A stretch of 64,000 bases of DNA from Bradyrhizobium sp. CER78. Its GTDB lineage: Bacteria > Pseudomonadota > Alphaproteobacteria > Rhizobiales > Xanthobacteraceae. Under the pieces are notes generated by a model. It worked only from the letters and a program-made list of their open reading frames with translations, made no database searches and was not told the origin of the DNA. A program made the translations under genes and the position numbers. The DNA is taken from NCBI RefSeq assembly GCF_029846235.1, contig NZ_JARVWP010000005.1:62001-126000 (forward strand), given 5' to 3'. Positions 45,281-54,070 of the stretch are shown here, piece by piece; position 1 is the first letter of the stretch; each line of letters starts with the position of its first letter.

Positions 45281-45550
45281 TCAGTTGGCTTTCACCGTCC
45301 GCATCTCATTGCGCGGCAAAGTGGTGGGCGCCGGCTGCGCGATCCTCGGCAGCGGGTTGGTGTCGACGGTGTCGGTGCCTACGAACTCAGCTTGCGCCGC
45401 ATCCGATATCCATTTGACCGCGGCGGGATGACTGACCAGCATCCCGATCAAGGCGACGATCACGAGCACGGGCAATGCGATCAGCTTGATGCTGAAGCTC
45501 CCGTAGTTGCTACTTGGGTCCTGCGGTCGGTTGTCGAAAGAGCCGTGCAT
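45281..45550 (-). CDS. Small single-pass membrane protein, unknown function
   Basis: 89 residues from ATG 45550, chosen because GGAGGA lies 6 nt upstream; ten more upstream codons are open. One hydrophobic segment at about residues 19-41 (KLIALPVLVIVALIGMLV) follows a polar N-terminus, and a proline-rich tail extends outward. I recognise no family. It stands alone, convergent with the amidohydrolase and 137 bp downstream of the Crp/Fnr gene on the same strand. Confidence 0.7.
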   Translation of the reverse strand: MHGSFDNRPQDPSSNYGSFSIKLIALPVLVIVALIGMLVSHPAAVKWISDAAQAEFVGTDTVDTNPLPRIAQPAPTTLPRNEMRTVKAN

Positions 45551-45687
45551 GGATTCCTCCACGGTGCGGATGTGATCCACCTGGGGGTCACTTACCGCAG
45601 GGCACGCAAGGCCGATGTGAATGATTTCACAGGCTTTGTCCGGCTCACCATTTCGTGAAGTGCAGGGTTGACGAGCGGCGGGCGTCG

Positions 45688-46425
45688 CTACTCGCCGTCG
45701 TCAGCCCCAGCGTCGACCAGTTCCTGAAGCGACTCGGGCTTCAGCACCACGATCGCGCCATGCTCGAGCCTGACCCAGCCGCGCGTCGCCCACGCGCGGA
45801 GCTGCTTGTTGATGCTCTCGCGAGTCATGCCGACCATCTCGCTGATCTCTTGCTGGGTGATCGAGATGGTGCGCCCCTGCGGCTTGTGCTTGTCGCTGAG
45901 ACGCAGCAGCGCGCTGGCCAGCCGGCCCGGCAAGTCCTGCAGGATCACTTGCTCGACCTGGTCGCTGGTCCAGCGCAGCCGCGCGCAAAGCAACTCGATG
46001 AACTTCATCGCGAGCGTCGGCTGGCTGCGCACGAACGGAATGAACTCGCGCCGGTCGATGACGAACAGCTCGCAATTGGTGTTGGCGGTGGCGTCGGCCG
46101 TCCGCGACAGACCGTCGAGCAGCGCAATCTCCCCGAAGATCTCTCCCGCCTCGATCAGGTTCAGAATGGCGTTGCGGCCATCCGGCGACGAGATGCTGAT
46201 CTTCACCGTGCCCGAGATCACCGCGATCAGGCTGGTGCCCGGATCGCCCTTCGAGAAGATCGTGGTCCCGCGCTTCAGCGTGATGTGCTTGGCATAGCGG
46301 CAGAGCTGATCGAATGCCTCGGGCTCGAGATCGGCGAAATAGGGATGCTTGCGCAGCACCGATAGCTTGTTGTTCGCAAACAACGGCGCGCCGGCAGTTC
46401 GTTCAATGGGCGGCGCACCGGTCAT
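45688..46425 (-). CDS. Crp/Fnr-family transcriptional regulator
   Basis: 245 residues from ATG 46425 (MTGAPPIERTAG). The cyclic-nucleotide-binding fold spans about 25-140 (FSKGDPGTSLIAVISGTVKIS; GEIFGEIALLDGLSRTADA). A C-terminal winged helix has TQQEISEMVGMTRESINKQLRAW as recognition region. There is no FNR-type N-terminal cysteine cluster, so oxygen sensing by Fe-S is unlikely; the ligand may be cAMP or none. The targets are unknown. Confidence 0.93.
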   Translation of the reverse strand: MTGAPPIERTAGAPLFANNKLSVLRKHPYFADLEPEAFDQLCRYAKHITLKRGTTIFSKGDPGTSLIAVISGTVKISISSPDGRNAILNLIEAGEIFGEIALLDGLSRTADATANTNCELFVIDRREFIPFVRSQPTLAMKFIELLCARLRWTSDQVEQVILQDLPGRLASALLRLSDKHKPQGRTISITQQEISEMVGMTRESINKQLRAWATRGWVRLEHGAIVVLKPESLQELVDAGADDGE

Positions 46426-46717
46426 CGTGATCCAGACTGATTGTGTTGCGTTTAATCGGCGCGCCAGCAGCGCGACACCGACAGAGCCATCGATCAATGA
46501 AAGCGGAAACGACTATAACCCCACCCCGGGCCTACAGCAACAAAAGGTCCGATCTGCCGGCATCGGGCTAGAAGGCATCCAAGCTACAATTTGGAATAAA
46601 TACGTGCCTATGCAACGCTCAATTGCAGGCAGTCGCCGCCCGTGATCCGGAATATCCGGTCCGGCAACGACGATCTCGCCTGGCAAAACCCGTCTGTGCG
46701 AGGGTCAACGCCGCAAC
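46426..46717. other. Intergenic stretch without a recognisable gene
   Basis: 292 bp between the Crp/Fnr start and the phosphodiesterase stop. It is visibly more AT-rich around 46570-46620 (TACAATTTGGAATAAATAC), which could hold the crp promoter. I found no Fnr-type TTGAT-N4-ATCAA palindrome, RNA gene or convincing small ORF here. Confidence 0.5.
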
Positions 46718-47557
46718 TCACAACAGCTTGCCGTCTGGGCCAAAGAACGGGTGCGGCCCGTCAAACCGACCGATCGGGACCTGGTGCGTCACCAACTGTC
46801 CAAAATCCTGTCCGGGAAACCACGTGTGCAAGTGAAATGCAGGGGGTTCCACCTTGAACGATGGTTCGCGGAGCTGCCCGAGGTCCAGGTCGACCGCATG
46901 GTTCGGCGCGGGGCAAATTGTCACGGGAAGCCCCGCAAAGGTGGTCAACATCGCACGGTGGACGTGACCGCACGCGATCAGGCGCACGCGCGGGCGACGC
47001 TTGACGATTCCCGCCAGCTCGTCGGCGTTGAAGAGGTCCTGCCGGTCCATATGCCAAATGCCGCCTTTGAATGGCGGGTGATGCAGGAAGAGCAGCGCCG
47101 GCCGGTCGACTGCGGTGGCCAGCGCCTCGTCGAGCCATTGCAGCGTGGACGCTTCGAGCATGCCATGAGGCTTACCGGCAACGCTCGAATCGAGCAGCAG
47201 GAGATCGAGACCATTGACCTCGATCTTCTGGTCGAGCGGGCCTGTGGCGCGAACATAGGGCGCGGCCGGAAACGCTTCGCGCATCCACTCCCGCGAGTCG
47301 TGATTACCGGGAATGCCGGCGAACGGCATGCGCAGCGGCGCAAGCAGTCGCTTGAGATAATCGTATTCCTCGACCGACGGCGTATCGACAAGATCGCCCG
47401 AGATGACAACGAAATCGGGCGCCGGCTCGAATGCGTTGAGTTCAGCCACGCAGCGCTCGAGCGCTTTGGCGGTATCGACCCGGCCGTAGGCCAACGTTCC
47501 CGGCGGCTTGATGTGAAGGTCGGATATCTGGGCGATGAGGACAGGTTTCGACGGCAT
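46718..47557 (-). CDS. Class III cyclic-nucleotide / glycerophosphodiester phosphodiesterase (GpdQ/CpdA-like)
   Basis: A 279-residue binuclear metallophosphoesterase with all five metal motifs: QISDLH (D-x-H), SGDLVD, PGNHD, LHHPPF and CGHVHR. The layout (AYGRVDTAKALERC near residue 24; LLDSSVAGKPHGML near 118) closely follows the GpdQ glycerophosphodiesterase subgroup, whose members also hydrolyse cAMP and other phosphodiesters. It lies 9 bp downstream of an ABC importer operon on the same strand, which suggests it acts on the imported compound. It has no signal peptide, so it is cytoplasmic. Confidence 0.9.
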   Translation of the reverse strand: MPSKPVLIAQISDLHIKPPGTLAYGRVDTAKALERCVAELNAFEPAPDFVVISGDLVDTPSVEEYDYLKRLLAPLRMPFAGIPGNHDSREWMREAFPAAPYVRATGPLDQKIEVNGLDLLLLDSSVAGKPHGMLEASTLQWLDEALATAVDRPALLFLHHPPFKGGIWHMDRQDLFNADELAGIVKRRPRVRLIACGHVHRAMLTTFAGLPVTICPAPNHAVDLDLGQLREPSFKVEPPAFHLHTWFPGQDFGQLVTHQVPIGRFDGPHPFFGPDGKLL

Positions 47558-47566
47558 CGATCAATC

Positions 47567-48625
47567 TCAGGGTTCGGAAGGCAGAAGACGAAGCGCGTCG
47601 GCCCCGATCGAAAGCCCTACTCGATCGCCGACCTTGGCCTGGATCGTGTTGGGCGCGTCAACGTTGAGCGGCTTGCTCGATGCACCGCTCACGACAATTC
47701 GCTGCCGGTCACCGATGAAGCTGATGGAATCGACGACGCCCGAAAGCGCCTCCGCCCCGGCGTTCGTCACGCGAATGGTTTCGGGGCGGATCATGACGGT
47801 CGCGTTCGCGGTCGTGGCACCACCCTCGATCGGTAGTCGCCCGCCGGGCAGAACCAATATGCCGTTCTCGATCGGAGCTTCCACGATATTCGCCGCTCCG
47901 ATGAATTCCGCCACAAAGCGATCCTTCGGTGCGAAGTAGACCTCGCGCGGCGTGCCGATCTGGGCGATCGCACCTTTCCGCATCACCACGATGCGGTCGC
48001 CCAATTCCATGGCTTCGGCCTGATCATGCGTGACATAGATCGTCGTAATGCCGAGCGCTCGCAACAACCGGTTAAGCTCGCTCCGCAGCCGGTCCCGCAA
48101 GGCGGCATCAAGCGCGGTCAGGGGCTCGTCGAGCAGTAATATTCCGGGCCGGATCGCAACCGCGCGCGCCAGCGCGACGCGCTGCCGCTGGCCGCCCGAA
48201 AGCTGGTCGATACGGCGGTTCTCCAATCCGGTGATGTTGGTGAGCGCCACCAGCTCGGCGACGCGCGCGGCACGTTCGTCCCTGGCAACGCCGCGAATCT
48301 TCAACCCGTAGGCGATATTGTCCGCCACCGTCATGTTGGGGAACAAAGCGTAGGACTGAAACACCATCCCGACATTGCGCCGCTCGATCGGGACCGCGGT
48401 CATATCCTTGCCGTCGAACAGCACTTTGCCGCCGGCGTCCGGCAGCTCGAGGCCCGCGATGATGCGCAGCATGGTGGTCTTGCCGCATCCTGACGGTCCG
48501 AGCAGCACCAGCGTCTCGCCGCGCGCAATGTCGAGGGTCGCGGGATCGAGCGCGCGCGTGCCGTCGGCAAAGGTCTTGCCGCACGTCTCGATCCGCACAG
48601 CTGCGCCGTGCCCCGCCGTATTCAT
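47567..48625 (-). CDS. ABC importer ATP-binding protein (PotA/FbpC type)
   Basis: 352 residues: Walker A GPSGCGKTT near 40, Q-loop MVFQSYALFPNM, signature LSGGQRQRVALARA, Walker B ILLLDEPLTALD and switch histidine YVTHDQAEAM. A TOBE-type C-terminal domain follows (IRVTNAGAEALSGVVDSISFIG). This architecture belongs to spermidine/putrescine, iron(III), 2-aminoethylphosphonate and glycerophosphate importers. It overlaps the upstream permease gene by 4 bp (ATGA). Confidence 0.94.
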   Translation of the reverse strand: MNTAGHGAAVRIETCGKTFADGTRALDPATLDIARGETLVLLGPSGCGKTTMLRIIAGLELPDAGGKVLFDGKDMTAVPIERRNVGMVFQSYALFPNMTVADNIAYGLKIRGVARDERAARVAELVALTNITGLENRRIDQLSGGQRQRVALARAVAIRPGILLLDEPLTALDAALRDRLRSELNRLLRALGITTIYVTHDQAEAMELGDRIVVMRKGAIAQIGTPREVYFAPKDRFVAEFIGAANIVEAPIENGILVLPGGRLPIEGGATTANATVMIRPETIRVTNAGAEALSGVVDSISFIGDRQRIVVSGASSKPLNVDAPNTIQAKVGDRVGLSIGADALRLLPSEP

Positions 48626-49407
48626 CGCTTGTGATCCCTATCGGCCAATAGCTGCATTGCGACCAGGAGCGGAATGATCATCACGAAGAAGATCAACGTA
48701 TACGCCGAAGCCACTTCGAGCCGCATCGAGGCATAGCTGTCCGCGAGCCCGATCGGCAGCGTCTTCGTCAATGGCGTATGCAGCATCCAGGTCAAATTGA
48801 ATTCACCGAGCGACAATGTGATCACCATCAATGCGCCAGCCAGAATTCCAGGCAGCGCGTTCGGCACGATGACATCGCAGAACCGCCGCCACGGCGAGGC
48901 GCCCAGCGAGGCCGCCCCCTCATCCAGCGTCTTGATGTCCACGGTCGCAAACACCGCCATGACCGAGCGCACCATGAACGGCATGGTGAAGATCACGTGG
49001 CCGACCAGGATGAACAGCCAGGAACGGCGGAAGTCACCAAAGCTCCCATAGGCGAGCAGCAAGGCAAGTGCGATCGCAAGCCCCGGGATCGCCAGCGGCA
49101 GCGTGATGATCTCCTCGACGATGCGGGCAAGCCGGCCTCCTCGCGCATGCAGCGCGTAGGCTGCGGGAACACCCGCGAGCAGCGTGACCGCAAGTGTCGC
49201 GAACGCGATCACGAAGGAGAGCAGAATGGTGCTGGCATAGAGCTCCCAGACCTGCGCGACCCATTGCAGCGTCACGCCGGACTGGATGCCGCGGAAATAA
49301 TTCACGGTGACGCCGGCGGAGATCGAAAGCCCTGCGGGCACCACCAGGAATGCCGCAACGAGCAGCGTGAAGATCAACTGGCCGGTGAAGATCAGGCGAT
49401 CGCGCAT
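48622..49407 (-). CDS. ABC importer permease (PotC/FbpB type)
   Basis: 261 residues with six membrane segments. The EAA loop is visible as LDEGAASLGASPWRRFCDVIVPNALPG (Glu-Ala-Ala variant EGAASLG, then the conserved Gly). It forms the translocation pore with the permease encoded immediately upstream (3-bp gap) and couples to the ATPase encoded downstream. Confidence 0.92.
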   Translation of the reverse strand: MRDRLIFTGQLIFTLLVAAFLVVPAGLSISAGVTVNYFRGIQSGVTLQWVAQVWELYASTILLSFVIAFATLAVTLLAGVPAAYALHARGGRLARIVEEIITLPLAIPGLAIALALLLAYGSFGDFRRSWLFILVGHVIFTMPFMVRSVMAVFATVDIKTLDEGAASLGASPWRRFCDVIVPNALPGILAGALMVITLSLGEFNLTWMLHTPLTKTLPIGLADSYASMRLEVASAYTLIFFVMIIPLLVAMQLLADRDHKR

Positions 49408-49410
49408 GCT

Positions 49411-50226
49411 TCACCCTGCCGCCGCGACCGCGCTGCCGCTGAACGTGCGGGCAAGCGCCAGGATGAGCCAGGTAATCAGGCCGAGCCCGACCGACAGCGC
49501 GGCCGACGTCGCGAAATTGGCGGCCAGCGTGAACTCGGTGTAGATCAGCATCGGCAATACGTCGATGTTGGTTGCCAGCGTGAAGGCGGTCCCGAAGGCC
49601 CCCATCGCGGTCGCAAATGCGATCGCGCCGGACGCAACGAACGCCGGCGCGAGCGCCGGCAACACGACATCGCGCTGCACCGCCCACGGGCCGGCGCCAA
49701 GCGAACGTGCCGCTTCCTCCAGACCGACATCGAGCTTCTGCACGGCCGCCATGATGGTGAGGATCACGCGCGGGATCGAGAAGTAGAGATAGCCCAGGAA
49801 GAGCCCGTAGATCGAATAGGCGAACACGAACTTCTCGCCGAAGATCCGGTTCGACAGATCACCGATCAACCCTTGGCGTCCGGCCAAAAGGATGATCATG
49901 AAGCCGACCACCACGCCCGGAAAGGCCAGCGGAAAGGTCAGCATCGCGATCAGCACGGCCCGCCCGGGGAAGCGGTGTCGCTGCAGGAACATTCCGGCAA
50001 TCGTCGCCACGATCAGCGTGACGATCGTTGTTGCCGCCGCCAGCAGCACGGTGTTGATCAGCGTCGCGCGATAGCGGCCTTCGGTCAGGATCGCGAGATA
50101 TCCAGCGAACCCGTGCGGCCCCTCGGCGCCTGCGACCACCAGCCGTGCCATCGGCAGCAGGAAGAATGCCGTGGTCACGACCGCAAGCGGTAGCAGGCAG
50201 AGCCAGACGAAGGACTTTTGCGACAT
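49411..50226 (-). CDS. ABC importer permease (PotB/FbpB type)
   Basis: 271 residues from ATG 50226 (MSQKSFVWLCLLPLAVVTTAFFLLP), six membrane segments. The EAA loop is LEEAARSLGAGPWAVQRDVVLPALAP. An open extension to 50349 overlaps the binding-protein gene and is not supported. It pairs with the second permease for import of the ligand held by the binding protein encoded 37 bp upstream. Confidence 0.92.
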   Translation of the reverse strand: MSQKSFVWLCLLPLAVVTTAFFLLPMARLVVAGAEGPHGFAGYLAILTEGRYRATLINTVLLAAATTIVTLIVATIAGMFLQRHRFPGRAVLIAMLTFPLAFPGVVVGFMIILLAGRQGLIGDLSNRIFGEKFVFAYSIYGLFLGYLYFSIPRVILTIMAAVQKLDVGLEEAARSLGAGPWAVQRDVVLPALAPAFVASGAIAFATAMGAFGTAFTLATNIDVLPMLIYTEFTLAANFATSAALSVGLGLITWLILALARTFSGSAVAAAG

Positions 50227-50263
50227 CGGAAGAATGGTGCCCCGCGAAGGGCACCATATTGCC

Positions 50264-51271
50264 TCAGCGAACCTCGGCGAGATAGCGGTCGACGAAGGCT
50301 TTTTGCACGTTTTCCATCTCGCCCCAGTCGACGCTCTTGGCGCGGGCATAGTCGCTGTCGGGGAGGAATTTGCCCTTCACGGACGCCGTCAGTTCGATCG
50401 GGCGGGCCGGACGCAGATAGGCGTTGGTCCAGATCGCCTGCCCCTTGTCGGACAGGAGATAGTCCATCACCTTCTTGGCCTTCTCCTTGTCGGGCGCGTT
50501 CTTCACGAGACCGACGACATAGGGAAACACCACCGAGCCTTCGCAGGGAATGACGAACTCGAAGTTGCCCTTTTCCGAATACTTCGCGCGATAGGCGTTG
50601 AAGTCGTAGTCGAGCAGGATCGGCATCTCACCGGAGACGACGCGGGCATACGACGTCTGCTTGGGCACGATCGGATCGTTCTTGCGCAGCTCCTTGAAGA
50701 AGCTGATCGCCGGATCAAAATTGGTGGGTGAGCCGCCCAGCGCCAGATTGACGGCGACCGCGCCGACATAGCCGACAGCCGCCGACGACGGGTCGAGGTA
50801 GCCGACCATGCCCTTGTAATCGGGCTTCAGCAGGTCCTTCCAGCAGGCCGGCACCGGCTTGCCGCCGAGCGCATCCTTGTTGACGAACAGGCCGAGCGTG
50901 CCGGAGTGGATCGTGGTCCAATAGCCATCCGGATCCTTGAGGCCTGCAGGGACCTGATCCCAGTGGGCCGGCTTGTAAGGCTCGAGCGCGTCCTGAGCCT
51001 TGGCCTTCATGCCGAAGGTCACGCCGAAATAGCCGATATCGCCGACCGGATTGCTCTTCTCGGCCAGGATTTGGGCCAGTGCCTGGCCGGAGTTCTTGTT
51101 GTCATGCGGGATATCGTAGTTGAGGTCCGCCTTTATCGCCTTCAGCATCGAGGCCCAATCGGCCCATTCCGGCGGGCAATTGTAGCAGATCACGTCGGCT
51201 GCCTTGGCAGATTGCCACGGCGCGATCAGTGTCAGCGCCAGCAACGCAAGGACAAGGCGGACGGTCTTCAT
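50264..51271 (-). CDS. ABC importer substrate-binding protein
   Basis: 335 residues from ATG 51271 with a signal peptide (MKTVRLVLALLALTLIAPWQSAKA, cleavage about residue 24). The mature part begins ADVICYNCPPEWADWASML; GDIGYFGVTFGMKAKA, WTTIHSGTLGLFVNKDALGG and MVGYLDPSSAAVGYV fit the Fe3+/thiamine/2-aminoethylphosphonate binding-protein superfamily. The two Cys near the mature N-terminus (CYNC) are unusual. It is the first gene of the five-gene run that ends with the phosphodiesterase. The ligand is uncertain. Confidence 0.92.
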   Translation of the reverse strand: MKTVRLVLALLALTLIAPWQSAKAADVICYNCPPEWADWASMLKAIKADLNYDIPHDNKNSGQALAQILAEKSNPVGDIGYFGVTFGMKAKAQDALEPYKPAHWDQVPAGLKDPDGYWTTIHSGTLGLFVNKDALGGKPVPACWKDLLKPDYKGMVGYLDPSSAAVGYVGAVAVNLALGGSPTNFDPAISFFKELRKNDPIVPKQTSYARVVSGEMPILLDYDFNAYRAKYSEKGNFEFVIPCEGSVVFPYVVGLVKNAPDKEKAKKVMDYLLSDKGQAIWTNAYLRPARPIELTASVKGKFLPDSDYARAKSVDWGEMENVQKAFVDRYLAEVR

Positions 51272-51420
51272 GGCAGGCTCCGGTCTGGGAGAGGATGCAA
51301 TTGGGATTTCAACATCAACCGGGCGACCAAGTATAGGCCACGTATGAACGTTTTGCGACGCGCTTGCTGCCGTGCAGCAAAGCAGACCCGGCAGCCCCAT
51401 GCTCGCCATCGGATGCTCGC

Positions 51421-51555
51421 GGCATCCACACGCACACGTTTCCGCTGGCCGACCTGCCGACGGCGCTCAGATATGCGCGGGATCGTGTCGACGACGCGAT
51501 CAAGGTTGTCGTCACCAATCGCAAGGCCGACGCGATCGCGCGCGTTGCCGAGTGA
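51421..51555 (+). pseudogene. 3' remnant of a zinc-type alcohol dehydrogenase gene
   Basis: About 44 codons end in a TGA and read as the C-terminus of medium-chain zinc dehydrogenases (THTFPLADLPTALRYARD, DDAIKVVV, TNRKADAIARVAE). No matching upstream part, start or cofactor domain is present in the 329-bp gap between the ABC binding-protein start (51271) and livF end (51601). It is therefore a decayed fragment. The rest of the gap shows nothing else I can support. Confidence 0.55.
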
Positions 51556-51600
51556 GGTCCGTTCCGGGCCGCGCGCAGGTGCACTCCCTGGAACGCCTGC

Positions 51601-52305
51601 TCACACGGAGCAGTATCGCTCCTTGATCTCCTCATCGGCCAGCAGCGCTTGCGCCGACGCCTGATGCACCACCGAGCCTTGATCCAGGACGTAGGCGCGA
51701 TCGGCGATACCCAGCGCGAGTTCGACGTTTTGCTCGACCAGCAGCACCGTCGTTCCCTGCGCCTTCATGCTCCGGAACAGCTCAAACATCTCGTCGACCA
51801 GGACAGGCATGATGCCCTCCGAAGGCTCATCCAGCATGATCAGGTCAGGCTTTGCGATCATCGCCCGCGCGATCGCCAGCATCTGCTGCTCGCCGCCGGA
51901 CATCGTGACCGCCTCTTGATCCATGCGCTCGGCCAGCCGCGGGAATATCACGGCGATCTCATCGAGCAGCTCGGCTTCCCGCTTCTTCGCAGGTGACGCG
52001 ACCAGACCTAGTCGAAGATTCTCCCGGACCGACAGGCCCTGCACAATGCGACGCTCCTCGGGAACATAGGCCAGGCCCAACGCGAAGCGCACATGCGCCG
52101 GCTGGCGCAGCAGTTCCTCACCCTTGAAGGTGACCGAGCCGCGTGTCCGCCCCATCAAGCCCATGATCGATTTCAGCGTCGTCGTCTTGCCGGCTCCATT
52201 GCGGCCGATCAGGCAAACGATCTCGCCCTTGGTCACCTCGATACCGATGTCCTGCAACGCGTGGCTTGCCCCATACCAAGCGTTCAGTTTGCTGACCTGC
52301 AGCAT
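51601..52305 (-). CDS. livF: Branched-chain-amino-acid-type ABC transporter ATPase LivF
   Basis: 234 residues from ATG 52305, 4 bp after the livG stop with CGGGAG upstream. Walker A GRNGAGKTT, signature MSGGEQQMLAIARA, Walker B LIMLDEPSEGI and the short LivF length are clear. With LivGHM it powers import. It is the last gene of a nine-gene minus-strand run that begins with a molybdenum hydroxylase, so the ligand is probably an aromatic or heterocyclic acid rather than leucine; this is inference. Confidence 0.94.
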   Translation of the reverse strand: MLQVSKLNAWYGASHALQDIGIEVTKGEIVCLIGRNGAGKTTTLKSIMGLMGRTRGSVTFKGEELLRQPAHVRFALGLAYVPEERRIVQGLSVRENLRLGLVASPAKKREAELLDEIAVIFPRLAERMDQEAVTMSGGEQQMLAIARAMIAKPDLIMLDEPSEGIMPVLVDEMFELFRSMKAQGTTVLLVEQNVELALGIADRAYVLDQGSVVHQASAQALLADEEIKERYCSV

Positions 52306-52309
52306 CCTG

Positions 52310-53080
52310 TCAGTGCTCCCGCTGACCGAGATAGACACGTTTCACCGCCTCGTTCTGCCGGACCTCCTGTGGCGTGCCCTCGGCGAGCAACTCTCCGTGG
52401 TGCAGCACGAGGATGCGGTCGCTGATCCCGAGCACCAGCTTCATCTTGTGCTCGACGAGGATGACCGTCCGCTCCTTGGCGAGCTTCACGATCAGATCCA
52501 TCATGGTCCGGGTTTCCTCCGGACTCATGCCGGCCGTAGGCTCGTCCAGCAGCAGCAACCGGGGTTGGCTCGCAAGCGCCATGCCGATCTCCAGCGCCCG
52601 CTGCTCGCCATGCGCCAGCGTCTTGGCGGCGCGTTCTCGGGATTCCCACAGCCCGACCAATGCAAGCAATTCGTCAGCCCGCTCGACCAGCTCGGTCAGA
52701 CGCGCGCGGGGACGCCAGATGTCGTATCGCGATACCAGCGCTTGCAGACCAACACGGATGTTCTCACGCGTCGTGAGCTGCGGAAACACGCTGGTGATCT
52801 GAAAGGATTTTGCGATCCCCATGTGCGCAAACCGGTGCTGCGGCTGACCGGTAACGTCCCTGCCCTCGAACTCAACGCTGCCCTTCGTCGGCTGAAAGGC
52901 GCCACACAGCAAGTTGAAGTAGGTGCTCTTTCCAGCCCCATTCGGACCAATGATGGAGGTGATCGCTCCTCTGGAAAACTCCGCCGAGATGTTGTTCAGA
53001 GCGACAAACTTCCCGAACGTCTTGCCGACGCCTCTGGTGCGCAGAATGATTTCGCTGGCTTGACCGGGTGCGGCGCTCAT
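52310..53080 (-). CDS. livG: Branched-chain-amino-acid-type ABC transporter ATPase LivG
   Basis: 256 residues: Walker A GPNGAGKST, signature LAHGEQRALEIGMAL, Walker B LLLLDEPTAGMS, then the LivG-type VEHKMKLVLGISDRILVLHHG. It overlaps livM by 4 bp, and livF follows after 4 bp. Confidence 0.95.
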   Translation of the reverse strand: MSAAPGQASEIILRTRGVGKTFGKFVALNNISAEFSRGAITSIIGPNGAGKSTYFNLLCGAFQPTKGSVEFEGRDVTGQPQHRFAHMGIAKSFQITSVFPQLTTRENIRVGLQALVSRYDIWRPRARLTELVERADELLALVGLWESRERAAKTLAHGEQRALEIGMALASQPRLLLLDEPTAGMSPEETRTMMDLIVKLAKERTVILVEHKMKLVLGISDRILVLHHGELLAEGTPQEVRQNEAVKRVYLGQREH

Positions 53081-54063
53081 CGCTTACCCCGCGCGATCAG
53101 CGTGCCCCAGATGCCGGCGGGGAAGAACAGCACGCATGCAATGAAGATGGCGCCAACGATCAGTTGCCAGTGAACGGTCCACACGGAGACGATGTTCTCC
53201 AGGACCAGAAAGACCGCCGCGCCGACCATCGGCCCGAAGAACGTCCCCATGCCGCCCAGGAGCGCGATCATCACGACAAGGCCCGACGTCTCATAGTGCA
53301 GGATCTCGATCGGAACGATCGACAGGTGCAGAGCCTGCAACGCACCCGCGAGACCACAGAAACCGCCCGACAGGACGAAGGTCAGCAAGCGCGTCAGGGT
53401 GACGTCATAGCCCGATGCGCGGGCACGCATCTCGTTCTCCCGCACCGCTTCAATGACGGCACCGAAGGGCGAGGCAAGAATACGCGACATCACGAAGAAT
53501 GCGGCGATCACAAAAGCCGCGATGACGTAATACCGGATCATCGGATTGATGAAATCGATCCGCAAGCCGAACAAATCGATGGTGCGGACATTGATGCCGC
53601 GGAGGCCATTCTCGCCGCCGGTCAAATCAACCGCCTGATAGAACAGGTAATAGACACACTGCGACAGAGCCATTGTGACCATGGCGAAGTAGATGCCGCG
53701 GGTCCTGATCGCGAGCACGCCGATCAACAGTGCCATGAGCAGGCCACCGGCGATCCCGGCCGCAATCGCCGCGTACCACGGCCAACCGAAGTGCACGATG
53801 GCGATGCCGCAGAGATAGGCACCGGTTCCGAACAGCGCCGCATGCCCGAACGACAAGAGACCCAGATAACCAAACACGAGGTTGAATCCGAGGGCGTACA
53901 GGCCATAGATCAGAATGTTCACGGCGAGCGCCGTGAACGGCATCACCAACGGGAAGATCAGGATGACCGCCGCAACAATGCTGGCGCGATGTCGCGTTGC
54001 GAACTCGTACCAGCCACCCGCCGTGGCACGAGGCTGTTTGATCGATTGAGTGGTTTCGGTCAT
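53077..54063 (-). CDS. livM: Branched-chain-amino-acid-type ABC transporter permease LivM
   Basis: 328 residues with about nine membrane segments. LNLVFGYLGLLSFGHAALFGTGAYL and the loop RENEMRARASGYDVTLTRLLTFVLSGGFCGLAGAL are LivM signatures. The N-terminal 20 residues are polar and cytoplasmic. It lies 7 bp after livH and overlaps livG by 4 bp. Confidence 0.95.
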   Translation of the reverse strand: MTETTQSIKQPRATAGGWYEFATRHRASIVAAVILIFPLVMPFTALAVNILIYGLYALGFNLVFGYLGLLSFGHAALFGTGAYLCGIAIVHFGWPWYAAIAAGIAGGLLMALLIGVLAIRTRGIYFAMVTMALSQCVYYLFYQAVDLTGGENGLRGINVRTIDLFGLRIDFINPMIRYYVIAAFVIAAFFVMSRILASPFGAVIEAVRENEMRARASGYDVTLTRLLTFVLSGGFCGLAGALQALHLSIVPIEILHYETSGLVVMIALLGGMGTFFGPMVGAAVFLVLENIVSVWTVHWQLIVGAIFIACVLFFPAGIWGTLIARGKR

Positions 54064-54070
54064 GGCGGGC

